Below the pieces are notes generated by a model that did not search any database, was not told the DNA's origin, and saw nothing but the letters and a program-made list of their open reading frames with translations. Both the position numbers and the translations under genes were made by a program. From Hetaerina americana (taxonomy: Eukaryota > Arthropoda > Insecta > Odonata > Calopterygidae), in NCBI GenBank assembly GCA_022747635.1, contig JAKTNV010000005.1, positions 85,947,969-86,011,968 of the forward strand: a stretch of 64,000 bases of DNA, written 5' to 3'. This document shows positions 10,512 through 23,939 of this stretch, piece after piece. Each line of letters begins with the position of its first letter. The stretch's first letter is position 1.

Positions 10512-12119
10512 TAGGAGTTTCACTTTCCTGGTCCTCGAAAGGATTCACGAGAAACGGCAAGAGCATAGAGGGTATACTCCTTGGAACGAGCCCTTCGCTG
10601 TAAGGATTTCCCGGATTGCGAATTGCCTGCCCTTCGCAATTAACGCAATTTTCGTTTCAAAAAGTTCGCTATCCATTCCACAGATGACGGCCACATTCAT
10701 TGAGCTCCTTCGACGTTGTGTCCCGAGTCATCAACGTCAGAATCCTAGGTAAATATTTTTTCTCTAGGAGAGATAGAGCTTCAAGCTTCAGATTTATTGC
10801 CACAACCGGTGTAGCTTCAAGTGGAAATTTCCAATTCCCTTTCCGGCATTTCCAATCAGCGATAATAGAATGAATTAAACGAAGACGACTAATAATAGAT
10901 AATAATGATAATAACTCCCGCTAGACCGCATGTGATGATTTCAACCGTTCGATTAACCGAAAACACCATGGATTTGAAATGAATCCACCTCAATCTTAAC
11001 TGATAATAACTTAATAGCCCTTTACTTAAACATGAATCCACTCTCTTTAAAAAAGCTCTCCAAGCGAGACCATCATCATCGCACACTAAACGGTGCGTGA
11101 ACTAACTTAAAGAGTACCTACCGAATCAAGAAAGGGAAATACGGTTTATAAACACTTCGTGACGTTAGAACTTTCAAGAAGAAAATATGCAATCATTACA
11201 TTTCCAAAATGCGCCATGGGTTCAAAGGAAACAAAATAACATGGGAGGGAAATGAATGGAAGTTCGTCACGTCTCTCGATAAAAATCGTAAACATTTCAC
11301 ACGCGAACACAAGACCCCACTGTAATCCTAAAGGGCGGAGCCGAGTTCTTTTTAACACGCTTCGAGTCACGCTATTTTTATAGACAGCATGTGCGCTAAT
11401 GACTCCCGACTCCTTAAACTCGAGGCAGACGGGAAGAAGAGGAGAAAGAGAGAGAGAGATAGAGCGAGGAGAGAGATATCCATCAGCGGATGGGGGGGAA
11501 GGGGGCTGGGAATGTGATCCCTTCTCCCCCACAAAAAAATTAAAGGAAAAAAGACGAACGTCTCGGGAGGAATCTTTCCGCAAGCGAGGAAAGGGGTTGG
11601 GGAGGGAGAAGATCTTCGTGACTCCCGTGGAGGATTCATTCATTCCGTCGGAATCCCTCGTGGAAGATTGGGGGGGAGGGGGGAGGGAGGAGAAAGGGGG
11701 GGGGCGGGCGAGCAATGACTCCCTCCAGTGCGAAACATGGATATTCCAAGGGTATTTGGCATCGGGCTAGAGGACTCAAATATTTTTAATAAGTCGGTTA
11801 CGTACTCACTAGGAAATTCACAGTCATGAAGGGGGGGAGGAACTCCTTACTCTTTTAACGACGGGGGGTTAAGGGCGTCAGGGTAAAATCCCCTTGGTCA
11901 CGATTTTTGACTCATGCCCCGACGCATATTCTTTGCACCAACGAATACTTCAAATAGCCTTGGGCATTCGACGTTGATGTGAGGAAAAGGTCAGCGACCT
12001 AATTATCGTGCCGTGCTGGAAGACCTGAACAATACCGGTGTAACTAAATGCATAGTTCTCGTTCCCTCGCTATTGTTTGCACTTTCTATTAAAGGACAAC
12101 CTGTATATAATTGTTTATA
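10512..12119. other. Unassigned DNA
   Basis: No gene recognised. 11440-11720 has purine/pyrimidine-biased GA and G tracts that create long low-complexity ORFs on both strands. Confidence 0.5.
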
Positions 12120-12500
12120 CATCATTTAGGGTATGTACGGTGCCTAAAGATTACAACATACCCTATGGACGTCCTCCAACATGAACTCGGGTCGCTTTGT
12201 GAAACGTTGTTATGGCAAAGTGAGTAGCGTATTAAAAGTATTAGACGATCTAGGCTGGGAATCACTCACGGAGCGAAGGTTAAATTACAGATTAAATCTC
12301 TTGCATAAATTGGAAGGATGCCTCTTCAGCAATGATGTTGAAAATGTTTTATTATCCCCAACGTATTACAGCAAGAGAGATCATATCAATAAAATTCGAA
12401 GGAATTAAGTGCAAAAGAGATAACTTTAAGATGTCATTTTTCCCTCGAACGATAAGGGATCAAAATAAAATAATGTTTGCTGGAACACGGCAAGAGGGAA
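12120..12500 (+). mobile_element. LINE relic, 3' end of a CR1/Jockey-like ORF2
   Basis: Conceptual translation gives 'RFVKRCYGKVSSVLKVLDDL' then 'GWESLTERRLNYRLNLLHKL', and in another frame 'KCKRDNFKMSFFPRTIRDQN'. This is the familiar order LGW..L..RR, followed by C-R-x-x-x-x-x-x-S-F-F-P-R-T-I-R-x-W-N, at the end of many non-LTR ORF2 proteins. A frameshift near 12410 and W-to-Q loss in the last motif show decay. A second relic of the same type is at 23.9 kb. Confidence 0.75.
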
Positions 12501-13858
12501 AGGTGTTTTGGGTCAAGGGTAGTCTGATGTGTGATCACTCCCTGCCACACACCCCAGTGGAGGCTCGCAGAGTACTAAATAAATATATAATAAACAAATG
12601 CGTCAAGATTGCAATGGAGTCTCAAAGAAAAATATCGACGTGTTTCTCTAATAAGTCCCGCTGAAAGACAGAGACGGAAATCGTTATGCATTAATCGTAC
12701 GATTGCGTCTCAACGGAATCTGTGAAAGGAAAATACTGGAAAGAATACTTCTGCTGGACTGATTCGTCCTCGTAGTCAATGACCGTTAAACGTCATGGGG
12801 ACTGTGGGAAAATTGGTTGGCATATAATTTCCACCTACATACGTAATGTAAATCACTTCGAAAGTGTCTGAAATTTGTATGAACGCAGCTCTAAAAGGGT
12901 AAATATGAAAAATATGATCCCAAATATCGTAATTAGAATTCCTTTCAGAGAAAATCTAGATGCAATGAGAGAAATGTGAGTGAAAATATCGATTTTGACA
13001 CAAGGTTACGCTGTCTGAGTTAAATAGACAGTACGATGAATTTCCAAGGAACTAACCAGGTGATTTATGTGTTTTCCTCCGCCGCACACACATTAATGGG
13101 ATTCAAACAAATTTTGGAAATTTCAGAAAAAAATCAATGCCCACGTGCGCTTTCAAAAATCGATCGGACTAGCTGAAAAAATGATCGAGGACTTGAAAAA
13201 ACATGCAGGCATTTCTGGACTTGAGGCTCACATACAAAATCGACAACTGCAATGCAATGTTGCATGTAATTATTTCAAAAAGACAAAACGGAACATAAAC
13301 CTGTTGTAATGTATGCTGAATACTACTAGCTTTTCGAGGAGAGGACCCCGTGGTCCCTGGCGACTACTACTTTGACAAACTTCCCCGCTGCTCCCTCCGA
13401 GCACGCGATGCAAAGCGATTCCACATCCGTCCCCACACACGCCATCTCCAAACCACGCGCACGTGAATTAATGGGTGCCGAGACAATCGGCGCACTTCCG
13501 CTTCCCTCCCAATCCTAACGCTTCCTCGCGGTGCGGCACTCGAAATAAGGCCAGCTCCCTTGTATCGGGGTGCTCATGTAAGGATCCACCATTAAAAAAC
13601 ATGGCGCAAAATAGATAAAGGTAATGTTTATAGTTATAATCCAAAATCGTTATAATCCTGTAATGGCTATAATCCAAAATCAGAGTACTAACCTCGTGAC
13701 TACTTCAAAGATTTTTACCAAGGACAGACAGAAGTTTGGTGGGGAAGGTTGAAGGGACGGTCCCTTTTCCTTATATCTATATCCATGAGAATGAATATAT
13801 GTATATATAGGATACAGATATAAATGGATGTTTCTATATAAATGAGGAAAAACATATT

Positions 13859-13865
<7 letters not shown>
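12501..13865. other. Unassigned AT-rich DNA
   Basis: Nothing recognised. Confidence 0.45.

Positions 13866-13902
<37 letters not shown>
13866..13902. repeat. (TA)n microsatellite
   Basis: About 18 perfect TA units. Confidence 0.95.
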
Positions 13903-13906
<4 letters not shown>

Positions 13907-13929
13907 TCTTTAATTTTATATATATAATT

Positions 13930-14108
13930 ATGTATATGTTTATATAGAAACAAATATAAGGAAAAAGGGATAGGAACACACATAAAAGACAAACACAGGA
14001 GAAGTGGGGAAGGAGGAATCAGGCAGATCACGAGTGGAAAAATATTTCCTAGACCGGGATTTGAACTTGCCGGGCGAAGGCTCTTAACCACTTGAGCTGT
14101 CCAGGAAA
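13930..14108 (-). mobile_element. tRNA-derived SINE, family B (copy 1)
   Basis: On the minus strand, 'cagctcaagtggttaagagc' (A-box region) and 'gttcaaatcccggtc' (B-box) are followed by 'aggaaatatttttccactcg' and a tail region. The 49.2-kb copy shares the B-box, the aaatatttt core and the gatctgc.tgat.c.tcc stretch in the same order. It is distinct from SINE family A. Confidence 0.65.
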
Positions 14109-14206
14109 CGTAATTTACCCTGAGATCTGCGATGCTTTATGCAACCAAGGGCCCCGATTCTTTGGCCAAGAAATGGCGTTTATTATTAATTATATATATG
14201 TATATG

Positions 14207-14480
14207 TGGGTCGCGGTAGTCCAGGGGGTAGAGCGTTGGACTGCTGACCAGAGGGTCCCGGAATCGATTCCCGGCCAAGGCACTCGGGGCACCTGCAGCT
14301 CCACCCAAGCTTAAAGTGATTTTTCGGGTTCCAGTTCCTGGGAAACCATAACCGGCACAGGGAAAGGAACTGGCCCCCCTACCCTGATGTGTGAATTTTC
14401 ACACGCCGCATAGGGCTTAGTACTGGGTGACCTCTACCATCACTTACGAAACCGACCTTCGGGTTGATTACTGTGTTTAT

Positions 14481-14483
<3 letters not shown>
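14207..14483 (+). mobile_element. tRNA-derived SINE, family A (copy 2)
   Basis: tRNA-like head with A-box 'tagtccagggggtagagcg' and B-box 'gaatcgattcccggc'. The body carries 'gatttttcgggttccagt' and 'ccctaccctgatgtgtgaat', ending in 'cttcgggttgattactgtg'. A (TA)n run follows immediately and may have grown from the SINE 3' tail. This is the best-preserved copy of the family in the window. Confidence 0.85.

Positions 14484-14534
<51 letters not shown>
14484..14534. repeat. (TA)n microsatellite abutting SINE 3' end
   Basis: About 25 TA units directly after the SINE end. Confidence 0.95.
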
Positions 14535-14536
<2 letters not shown>

Positions 14537-15125
14537 GCCATCTGAGTCCCATTTATCATTTAACAAAATATTTAGGCTTCAACCAACAAAACTGCAGTAA
14601 AATGCCTAAGATGCGGTGAACTAAATTCTTCCTAGAAACAACATTTCGGTGGATATATAGTATACACCCACGTACGAGTGTTAGCCCAGTGAGGGCCAAA
14701 ATGTCAACGCGAGTCGCTCTGTCCCATGGAGGGAGGAGAGGTTGCCTGGAGCCAAAACTCACGAGGGTCGGAGCCCTCTATTGGAGGATGCCAGCGACTG
14801 CTCAGGGCGCCGAAATATTGAGCCGATAAATTTCGTTTCACATTTAAATTTCGTTTACCAACTAAATGTGTTGCTCAGCTACTGACTTCAATTCGGATAA
14901 CCCAAGGTTTTGGTCAGCGTGACTCTTTGCTTCGGAGCCTCCATGACGAAAAGGAGTCATAAGTATACATATAAATATATGAGGAAATTGAGTAACCAAC
15001 TATTTGTACACTCTTGGTTGTGATTGATGATTTGTGGATAGATTACATTGGTAGGCATATTAAACATTCTACTGAGAAATGTCATGAATCCAATTCATAC
15101 ACAACAGAATTTAAATTAAAAGGAA
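14535..15125. other. Unassigned DNA
   Basis: Nothing recognised. Confidence 0.4.
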
Positions 15126-15380
15126 ACGTGAAACGACTCTTGGGTGTATGCCACGCTTCAATGGCATAACAAAACAAAGAATACACTAAAAAAGAACACA
15201 ATGATGCGATATGCTCACAAAAATCGACCAAAATCCTTTCCTTCCAACCAAATTCTGAGGAGAGCTCTGACGATTTGGAATGAGTTGCCTTTGGACAGAA
15301 ACGAACTCACTCTTCTAGTGGGCCGACTCTTCGATAATTTGGAGAAAAAATATTATCCAATCGCCGACTGGTGGATATGA
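15126..15380 (+). mobile_element. Possible LINE ORF2 C-terminal relic
   Basis: A 78-codon frame ending at 15380 includes 'PSNQILRRALTIWNELPLDR', which matches the F-x-x-x-A-x-x-x-W-N-x-L-P pattern near the end of many non-LTR ORF2 proteins. It does not align with the in-window RTE-like LINE. Evidence is one motif, so this is tentative. Confidence 0.35.
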
Positions 15381-16723
15381 ATGAAAACTCCGAGAGTGGG
15401 AACGAGGAGGAGGAGGGGAGGGGAGAGGATAGGGATTCCGAAGGCACACAAGGCGGCGAGTTTTGGATGGGGGGGGGGCAGAACGGACCTCGGTGTGACC
15501 TTCCACTCTTCTGTGTCAGAGGGAAGGAGGGAGGGAGGCGTGGGGAGTGGCCAGGGGAGGTGGGGCAGTCAAGTGTCACTGACCCTGCATCAGGGGCCCG
15601 CTTCCTTTTTAAGACCGGACGACCACCGAGTGTTCGCCGCCTCGGGATCTTTCCCCCTCGACTGCCTACGTGAGACTTCCTGCCGCCGCCGAAGACGCCC
15701 CCTCCCCCCTTTCCCCAAATTGGAGCTCCTCCTGTTCCTCAGGCAGACGCCTTATCCCGTATCCAGAGACGAATTTGCGTGACATTTACGGCTCCATAAA
15801 GATCGTCTTCCACGATCTGTTGACAACTAACCTGGTTTTTTCCAATCGCTGAAATTCGAATACGTCAACGTCAAGCCTACCAGTCATCGAACTATTACCG
15901 TTTTGGAATTTCACGATTTTCATCACAGATCCTTGGGATTGTTTTCCTCCTAAGGGTTCGTCAGGAATCCCAATAATTTTTCCCCCCACCCGCTCCCTAA
16001 TCGTTCCCTTTATTCTTTCCCTCGTGTTGACGTCTTCCGTCACTATCGTCCCCTAATTATCCCTCCTTAAATCTACGCAACGGTTGTTTTTCTCCATCCC
16101 ACCTTTCATCACGGTCTTTAGGAAATCCACTGTGCTTCAGAATGTGCCCTATTACTATCCCTCCTCTTCATACCCTCGTCACACAGTTATTGGACGGGTT
16201 TTTTTTATTGAGCCCCCTGCTTAAACTCGAGTTTCATTTTCATCAACTATGGCGGCGCCACCTATCTCTGCCTCTTATAACTCTCTATTCTCTGCTTTAG
16301 CTATCGTTCACGTCTTCAAACTAGAGAAGTAAATATTACAAAGGGGAAGTTTTAAATGAAAGTATCCTGCTCTCTAGGCTAGTGTACTTCTTAATTAGGA
16401 TGTTTTTTTCCTTCAGAGATAGAAAATCTTTGCTCGCGATCTCTTCCTCTCCCTTTCTTGCTTGCTTCTTCCCTCGCGTGTGATCCTACTCCTTTAAAAG
16501 AAAAAATTTATTCATTTTTTTCAAGGGCGTTTTTCTCCGGTCTCATTAAAAAAATTATATCAATCACTTGGGGTACCAAAAATTATCTTCGTGTTGCATT
16601 GTTTATTTCGTCGAAAACATCGATATCACGATGATTATTCATGAGGTTCATATGAATTACTATGATTCAAATATCGAAATCTCTCTCAAAAGCAATTATT
16701 TTGATTTTAGGAACAGTAATACA
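15381..16723. other. Unassigned DNA, partly GC-rich
   Basis: 15400-15780 is G-rich then C-rich with overlapping low-complexity ORFs. No gene could be supported. Confidence 0.4.
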
Positions 16724-16794
16724 GGGTGCGGCAACATAACTTCCTTTTTTGAAAAAGTTTTGCGTTTGAAAAAGGAAGTTATGTTGGCGCACCC
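16724..16794. repeat. 71-bp near-perfect hairpin (MITE-like)
   Basis: Arms 16724-16749 and 16769-16794 ('gggtgcggcaacataacttc' and its complement) match at all but one position over 26 bp, around an 18-21 nt loop. TA occurs close to both ends. The shape suggests two terminal inverted repeats of a Tc1/mariner-type element left back-to-back after loss of the interior. A hairpin this regular might also be miscalled as a microRNA precursor. Confidence 0.75.
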
Positions 16795-17044
16795 AATAGA
16801 AGAGATTTTTTGAGTTTCCTGAGGTTAAAACGTCCAACAACCAACGAATTTCTCCTTAGTTTACGCATTCCCGTGAAAGACAGCGTAAAAAATCGCTGAA
16901 AAACTCAGCAGTTGTACTATCGGGAATGGTTCGGAACAATTTCTTCAACTATATACATTTAATTCAACAGTTTTGCGCTGTATCTAAGAAAGGTCCTCTC
17001 TCACTTCCTCTTTCACTCACCTTCACTCATTTTTAATAAATTGC
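16795..17044. other. Unassigned DNA
   Basis: Nothing recognised. Confidence 0.4.
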
Positions 17045-17385
17045 AATTGAATATAAAAAATAAACCCACAGTAAATAGGTTCAAAACTGAACTTAAGAAG
17101 CTATTATCAATCAAACTATTATTAATCAAGGACTACTACAGTGTGGAAGAGTTTATGAGTTATAATTTGCGATTGACAGCTGTGCTACATATAAGGGGGG
17201 GGGGTACGTAGTGTTTCAGTGTATTTATCAACATTTTATACTCGTATGGATTCGACTGGTATTTCACTGAAGTGTATTTTCGTTTATTGTTCTAATTCTA
17301 TTTAATGTATATCTTTATGAGAACGTTTTATTTCACATGCCTCACCGACAGGACATCATAATAAATAAATAAAATATAATTGTAT
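17045..17385 (+). mobile_element. LINE relic, extreme 3' end of another ORF2
   Basis: Without a start codon the plus strand reads 'NRFKTELKKLLSIKLLLIKD' then 'YYSVEEFMSYN'. The F-K-x-x-L-K-x-x-L followed by Y-S-V-E-E-F/Y pattern closes many Jockey/I-type ORF2 proteins. A 3' untranslated stretch ends in aataaataaataaa near 17360-17373. Clade is uncertain. Confidence 0.55.
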
Positions 17386-19351
17386 CCGTAATTTTCACCC
17401 GAGCAACCCCTTAACCAGATTGGAAATACACTCCTCCTTCAGATAATTATATCTCAACCATGATCGCCGAAACAAAACCATTTGCTCTTGGAGCAAAATC
17501 ACCGGCGCTGACCATCTAAATGCGCATCGGTTACGTCGTTTTATCCGACTTTCCCTTCTTCTAAATTTCATTTGATGAGTTGACACGAATAACTCTTCCT
17601 ATGTTAAAAAAAATGGGACTTTTAAGTGATTCAAATTGTAGAGATACATGACAGAAATATTAATTACACACGATAGAATGAAATTTATTTGATGAAGTAA
17701 ACAAAAGGCAGATAGTTTAAAGAAAAAATAGATCTCAACATAACCTACGCTTCTGCTATAAGCCGAGTGACACCGGTTTTCACATGTTTGGAAACGAATA
17801 TGCGGCCGTGAAAGCCAACGACGATATCTCAAAGCATCAGCAAGGACGACGATATGCGAGGGAACCTACTTGCATGTCATTGCTCTTCACTCAACAACTG
17901 GGTCTGCAACGACATGCATTCTCCTTCCTCGTGAAACAAAGAAAGACCCGAACATAAACGTGAAGACAGTCGGTGGGCCACTCACTACCAGCCACCCCCT
18001 TGAGGGATGCTCCATCGAAAGAGACCTCCCTTGTGCGGGACGGGGCGTGACCTACATGCGAGAGATGACGGGGGATGGTACGTACGAGGGGGGACGGGAG
18101 GGAGGAAAGGGAATGGCAGGATGGATGGATGAGTGGGCGTTTGACGGCATCTGCAGATGTGCCGTGGGGAGGTTGGAGGGTGGTGTAACATCTTGCCCGG
18201 GTCACTGAGGATGCTCCGCCGTAACCGACACTATGTTACTCTATTCAAAATTGACCCCCGCGCAGCATGTCACTTCGGATAACTTACAACGGCTCTAATT
18301 TTACGATCTGGAACTATGACCCAAAGGATATAGTCACCAACGAAATACAGAAGGGCCCGCATGGTTCGTATGCGGAACCTGTAATGAACGCTCCCAATCA
18401 GCCTGATTTTATCGCTTTCACATACACAGCAGTGAAAACAAGTGACGTATTAGCGTGAAAGGCAGTGAATGATGCGGCTTACTGCGACGAGGACTTGAGT
18501 TCAAAAAACCAAAGGTGGAAGTTTCATATGAAGAAAAAAAGGATTCCGTATCCCAGAGAGTAATCAGTACGTAGTGCGTGGTAACATCGTAGGTACCTAT
18601 CTCGTACACTCTCGACCCATGGGAGACCACTACAGTTGGGATCGAACCTCAAATGCCCATGACTAATTTCTCTCAATCGATCACTCTCGTTCCGCTTTCT
18701 AAAATGCCCTAACCACCCACCAACGTGACAAGGGCGACCTTATCGTAGTAATGTACAGTACACCTGTATTTACATATCCAAGTTATTCGAATATAGGCTG
18801 AGACTTTACGCATCATTTTAGGACGCATTAAACATTACGTGCTTCGTCGCATTAAGCGCCACTTTCGTGCATTGAAATTGACTTCACTTTATCTGCAAAG
18901 TGACGACGATATTCTGCCGACGAAAACAATTCTAAAAGACGGTGGTGCGAATTGAAATTATTTTCGCCCTGATAAAGAGAAAGTCCACCCCAATCGCGTA
19001 TGAACGCACTTCATCTTATGGTCCTTTGGATACTGCATCCGCAACAGTTCAAGTCTGGAACATACGCATGCACTAGTCCAGGATTTCGGGACTTCGCAAG
19101 CCCGCGCGTGGATCGAGGCACCCCTCCCGCACCCACTCAATGGGAATCCGTCACCGAGGAAACGTAAACAAGAAGCGGGGGAGGGGGCGGACGTCGTGAT
19201 TGGATCCCTGTCGCCACCGGCAGCTCTGTTCCCCCTCCCCCTCTCACGTGTGCCACTTTTGAAACAATTGGAAGCGATTATATCGAACAGACCTCTTCGC
19301 GATATATCGCGACGAGTCTACGAATGTATGCACACACATACACGCACACGC
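17386..19351. other. Unassigned DNA with a tRNA-like trace
   Basis: No gene recognised. At 18620-18720 the minus strand has 'gaggttcgatccc' (B-box) and 'gtggttagggcattttag' (A-box), probably an eroded SINE head. 18060-18190 is GC-rich. The remaining ORFs show no motif. Confidence 0.4.
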
Positions 19352-19493
19352 ATGGGTCGAAATACATACGAATCGATTTAAGTCATGCGAGAACTATTAA
19401 TTATTAATCGAGTCTCAACCATGGGTCGAAATACTCGTGCCTACGAGTTGAGTTAAGGCATGTGAGAACTATTAATTATTAACCGAGTATTTT
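19352..19493. repeat. Tandem duplication, ~70-bp unit, two copies
   Basis: 'catgggtcgaaatac' and 'gagaactattaattattaa' each occur twice, giving units of about 68-74 bp at 19352-19419 and 19420-19493 with a few differences. Confidence 0.8.
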
Positions 19494-21334
19494 CCACATT
19501 CGAGCACCGCAATTTAGCAATAAAAATGAAGTGATTTTGGACTCCTTCCGTTAGGCTCCTGATCGAATCCACTACCCTTTCGTGAATGAATTCAGCTATC
19601 GATCGGCACATCCCACAGTGCTTACCATGGATCTTCCTAATTCTTCTACTAACAACTACTCTCCCCCAACTCCAATATAAACGCGACTAACGCATCTAAA
19701 ACATTGTACTGATTTCCCCTGCACCTGAAAAGTCAGGTCGTGTGGATCACCTTAAACTAACAACTATCACGTACTCTTTATGTTCCAAAGTAATTAAAAC
19801 CTTAGCATTTGGAAGGGATGAAACGACGAGACTTTCTACGAGGAAGACAATTAGAAAATGAGTGGATAACTTCACCGAAGATGGAAGCAGCAGCAGCATA
19901 AAGGGAAAAAGATCAACGTTTCAAGCATCTCCGAATAATCTAAGCCAAAAAAGGGTTTATGATGAAGAGGTCTGTCGTGCTCAAAGAAGATGCGGTTAGA
20001 AGAGAAACAAGAGATCCAATAGAGAAACTTTTCGCGTTGGAGAATGACCCAGTATGACTCAGATAGACTGACCCCAGCATAAGAGGTCAAGAGTAGAAGA
20101 AAGGACACAGAATTCGGGTGCTGGACGAAAATATAAAGTTGGTGTCAAAATGCTTGAGATTCAATACACAATCAGATCAATTTGTTGCCTTTCTTTTGCT
20201 GAATACCAATATTTCATTTTTTTCGTGCACTTGTATCATTAAAGATATTTTACGATCACGCTTGATTTGGAATACATAAAAATCACGAGGAAAATATATT
20301 GGAGAGCAGGATCAAACTCGTGAAACTTTAACTGTGAAAATCTGGATCGTTTCGGTGACGGGGCAACGGTTGACTCAATGGGCACAGATAGATGATATAT
20401 TCCAAGGCACAAGGTCCTCCTTCCGCCGGGGGAAGGGAAGATTAGCGACGGAGAGGACGAGCGGTAACCGGGCAACGGGAGCGTGGATTGGGAGTGGAGG
20501 AAGGGAGTGAGTCGTCATGGAGAAGCACACCGAGATAAGAAAGAGCTCGCAGCGAATCGAACCTCGGACCTTTGAAGAAGGATAACGACCATGAGAGAAT
20601 GCCATAAAGCAGTCATTTAAAAAAAATCGATGATGGTCTTTGTCACGGCATCCATGGCGACAAGAACAGCAATTATTAATCTTCAACCCCAAAGGCTCTC
20701 GGGGCGAATGAATAAATCTCCGAGTAGAGGGAATCGAGGGATCGGAGGGGACATCATGCTGAGAAGTGGGCTCAACCTTGGATTGGGGCGGAGGGCACAC
20801 AATTCGGATTCGAGGCCTGTCCCTCTCGACAGGGGGGGGGGGGGCGAGGGTGGTCGGGGTTTTGGTGATTCACGCGCACGGCCCTCTCCCGACCACTCTC
20901 CCTCCACTAACGGGCCAGAGTGACTCTCCCTTGAGCAACGACAGATACCTCCCAGAGTCACGAACGGTGACATCAGCGGGAGTGATCGATCATCAAGGGA
21001 GTCGGCCGCGCCAGGGGGGGGGCGTCGGGACTTCTACGCCCCGAGGGCACGATTGCCTCGGGAGAATGCGAGCGCCTTTTTGAATCGGGTGCGGGCAGCG
21101 GGGTTGGGCCTCCGACGTAAGGGAGGGTGCGGAGCTCTGGTGGATGGGTGCGAAAGCGCCCACGGAACACGGCAAGGGCACTCGGGGAAACAAGAAGTGC
21201 CACCAACAATCGATCCTTCGTGGTCATTTTCAGGAGGTTAAAGTCGGCGGTTATTAACCACGTAATTGTCAGGGACCATCCACAACTTACCCTTCGGTAG
21301 GTAGATATATCATTAACTACAATTGAAGAACATT
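19494..21334. other. Unassigned DNA, GC-rich toward the right
   Basis: No gene recognised. 20380-21220 is GC-rich with a run of 12 G near 20830 and many overlapping ORFs of biased composition. At 20545-20600 the minus strand carries 'gaggttcgattcgc', a possible tRNA-like B-box. Confidence 0.4.
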
Positions 21335-21595
21335 GACGGCAAATTTAGTCCAGTGGTTAGAGAATTGCGCGACCAACTCATGGGCCAGAGCTCGAGTCTT
21401 TTGAAATCCAATGTTTAACAGAAGTTATAACATTTTTCGGGTCACAGGGAGAAGAACTGAGCATCTTTATTACCCCGTTTTTTATTTGAATCGTACGGAC
21501 GCCATGCAGGGGGAAAATAGTAAAAAGGATGTGAGCTCTACCCTTACCCATCAAGTCAAACCTTAAGTTTGATAATTATTGTACTATACCGACGT
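21335..21595 (+). mobile_element. tRNA-derived SINE, family A (diverged copy 3)
   Basis: Head 'tttagtccagtggttagag' and B-box-like 'gagctcgagtc', then 'atttttcgggtcacaggg', 'gtgagctctacccttaccc' and an end 'aaaccttaagtttgataatt'. The order of landmarks is that of the 14.2-kb copy, but identity is low. Confidence 0.6.
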
Positions 21596-23939
21596 GGAAG
21601 TGGCATTAAAAATGTGATATCGAGAAAATTCTGACTTGGAAAAGAATAAAATTAAGCGTTACGTTCTACTTCCTTATGGTATCGAACGCATTACCGTTAC
21701 GATTGGCCCACAAATATGTTCACGATAATTATATAATTTTTCTGAATGTATTTCCTCTTCACTCCATATTCAATAATTTACGGGACATCAGAAAAATTAA
21801 TATGCCAAATGCCATCAATCCTTCACCGTTAGCTAAATTATAAAATGAAAAAGATAAAGCAAATACAAAAGCATCTGAAATGAAAAGGTTTTTTGTGAGG
21901 ATACAGATGCTCCAGTGGGTTCTCTTGACACTTACAATCACACAAAATAAACTGGATTTCTACCGTTAAATTTAAATTAATTTGTGATTGCCGAGGAAGA
22001 CTGCTTGAATTCCGTTAACTTTCCGGGTTCAAAACGTCCATGAATTCTAAAAATTCCAGCTATGGCAACAGGACCACCACCCTAGATTTCAGATGAGCCT
22101 TTGGTTATTTTCAATTTGACTGACATTTCAAAATCAAACAAAATTAGAATCATAAACAGAACAAACCAGAGAGAGAGAGAGATTGGCACTCGAGAGAATA
22201 AACAGATTCGACGAAAAAAATAAAGACAAGCGGTGGGGCAAATAATAATTCCAACACTGGCAGTCACATCTAAATATATCCTCAACCGATCAGGGCTCCG
22301 GACCCAGGGGTTACGGAACAGGCGGAGAGCAATAAGCACGCCTCACCCAGGTGCACTTCACTTCTGCCGTTACCCAATTAAGGTAATTCAATAACAAAGA
22401 ACGAGGCAATCAAAAAAGAAAGTTTTGCTCGGACACTGACCTCAAACGCAAATGCGATTGCAAGTTTGTCAAACATGGCGATGGCAATACCAAGAGAGGT
22501 TTTATTATTTATTTGAATTTAATACATTTACGGTAATCCGCTCAGATAGTCTAGCTTGATACTTTAAATCCAGTTCATTTACACGTCTGGAGTTTAAATT
22601 TGTTCCTCATCGCCATCTCGTCACCTCTAATTCCTTTACATAACCTTTGTACGGCATCTTACCCACATACCTATTAAAAGTAATTTCGGCCCTTAGAATT
22701 TCAGAGACAATTACTCCTTTATTAAAGGATTCATTACCCATTTTCACAACCACTAGATACAGCGTCGCGAACAGGAATGATAGTAAAAGATCACCCTTTG
22801 CAGAGGGCAAAAGGGAACATTCATAAATCGAATGGCATTCGACACGAATTTGATTTGCACTTCAAGGGATGCCGCTGGATCTACTGGGAGAAGGAATAAG
22901 CTATTCTCGTCTCGCGGGAAGTTCGCCGATGACCTCACCGCCGGGGAGGCGCGATCCAGCAATCGAATGAAAACAGGCGAAGCCAAACTTACTCCTGCGA
23001 ATTCATTCCGTTCTGCTTCCAACGAAGGCATTCGTTTGCCAAAGTATTTTGATGAGAGTGGCGAGAGATTTGGAAAGATTTCATTGATTTAATTACAGTA
23101 AATGAATAAAATTCCACCAAATAAATGACTTTTACTTTTTAAATTTCAAACTGTTGACATTGATTCCAACCCGACGATTCCAGACAAGGTCTTTAAGTAC
23201 CGTAGACTAGTTCTTTACGTACATTAAATTAAGATTCTTTCTCACGACCGGAAAAATAAATAAATATAAAAGGTAAAACAATGGTCACTGAATATAATTC
23301 AATCCAGGACGCGCAATGTAGCGCTACGGACCAAACATCCCATTTAAGAAGAGATTATACTCAGCGTATCCAAAATACTTTCCAATTAAGCTACATTAGT
23401 GATGTTTCCGATTCCGGTTTGATAGGTGAGAACAGAAATCATCTTGTACGTTATGTGAACCTCACCCACAAAAAGGGTGATGAGGGAGGTCATTTTCTTC
23501 CCCTCTGCCCCCTGCGGTCCCCCACGTAGTAGTGGCACCCAAAACACTAACAGAGCGTTCTGCTGACGTAAATATGTATGACGCTGATGTAAATATGATC
23601 TGTCACAGTCAATGTGCCGTCTCAAAGCAGGTAAGTGACAATACCTTGGTCAGATGGTAAACCTTTAATGACTACGAATTGATAACATCGCTTAGAAAAT
23701 GACTGATAAGTTCCGAAAAATGAAGGGGAACGTGCACTTCGAAAGAAAGGCGTTCTTACATTCATTAGACACAATATTATTGGAAATGAGTGAATTTATG
23801 TTAAGTAAGGACCTACCTTGGCATCTATTTGCTCTACTTTGCAATAGCATGCATATTATTCCGTTAAATGCGTGATTCAAACATCTATTTCAATTTGTTG
23901 TGAGTGCAACAGTAACTGCAAACTTGCTAACAGTTTCAA
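21596..23939. other. Unassigned AT-rich DNA
   Basis: Nothing recognised on either strand. The ORFs of up to 92 codons around 22.8-23.1 kb lack motifs. Confidence 0.45.

Noticed and set aside
14207..14280. Functional tRNA gene
   Set aside because: A-box and B-box are present but acceptor and anticodon stems do not form, and the sequence continues into a repeated body, so it is a SINE head.
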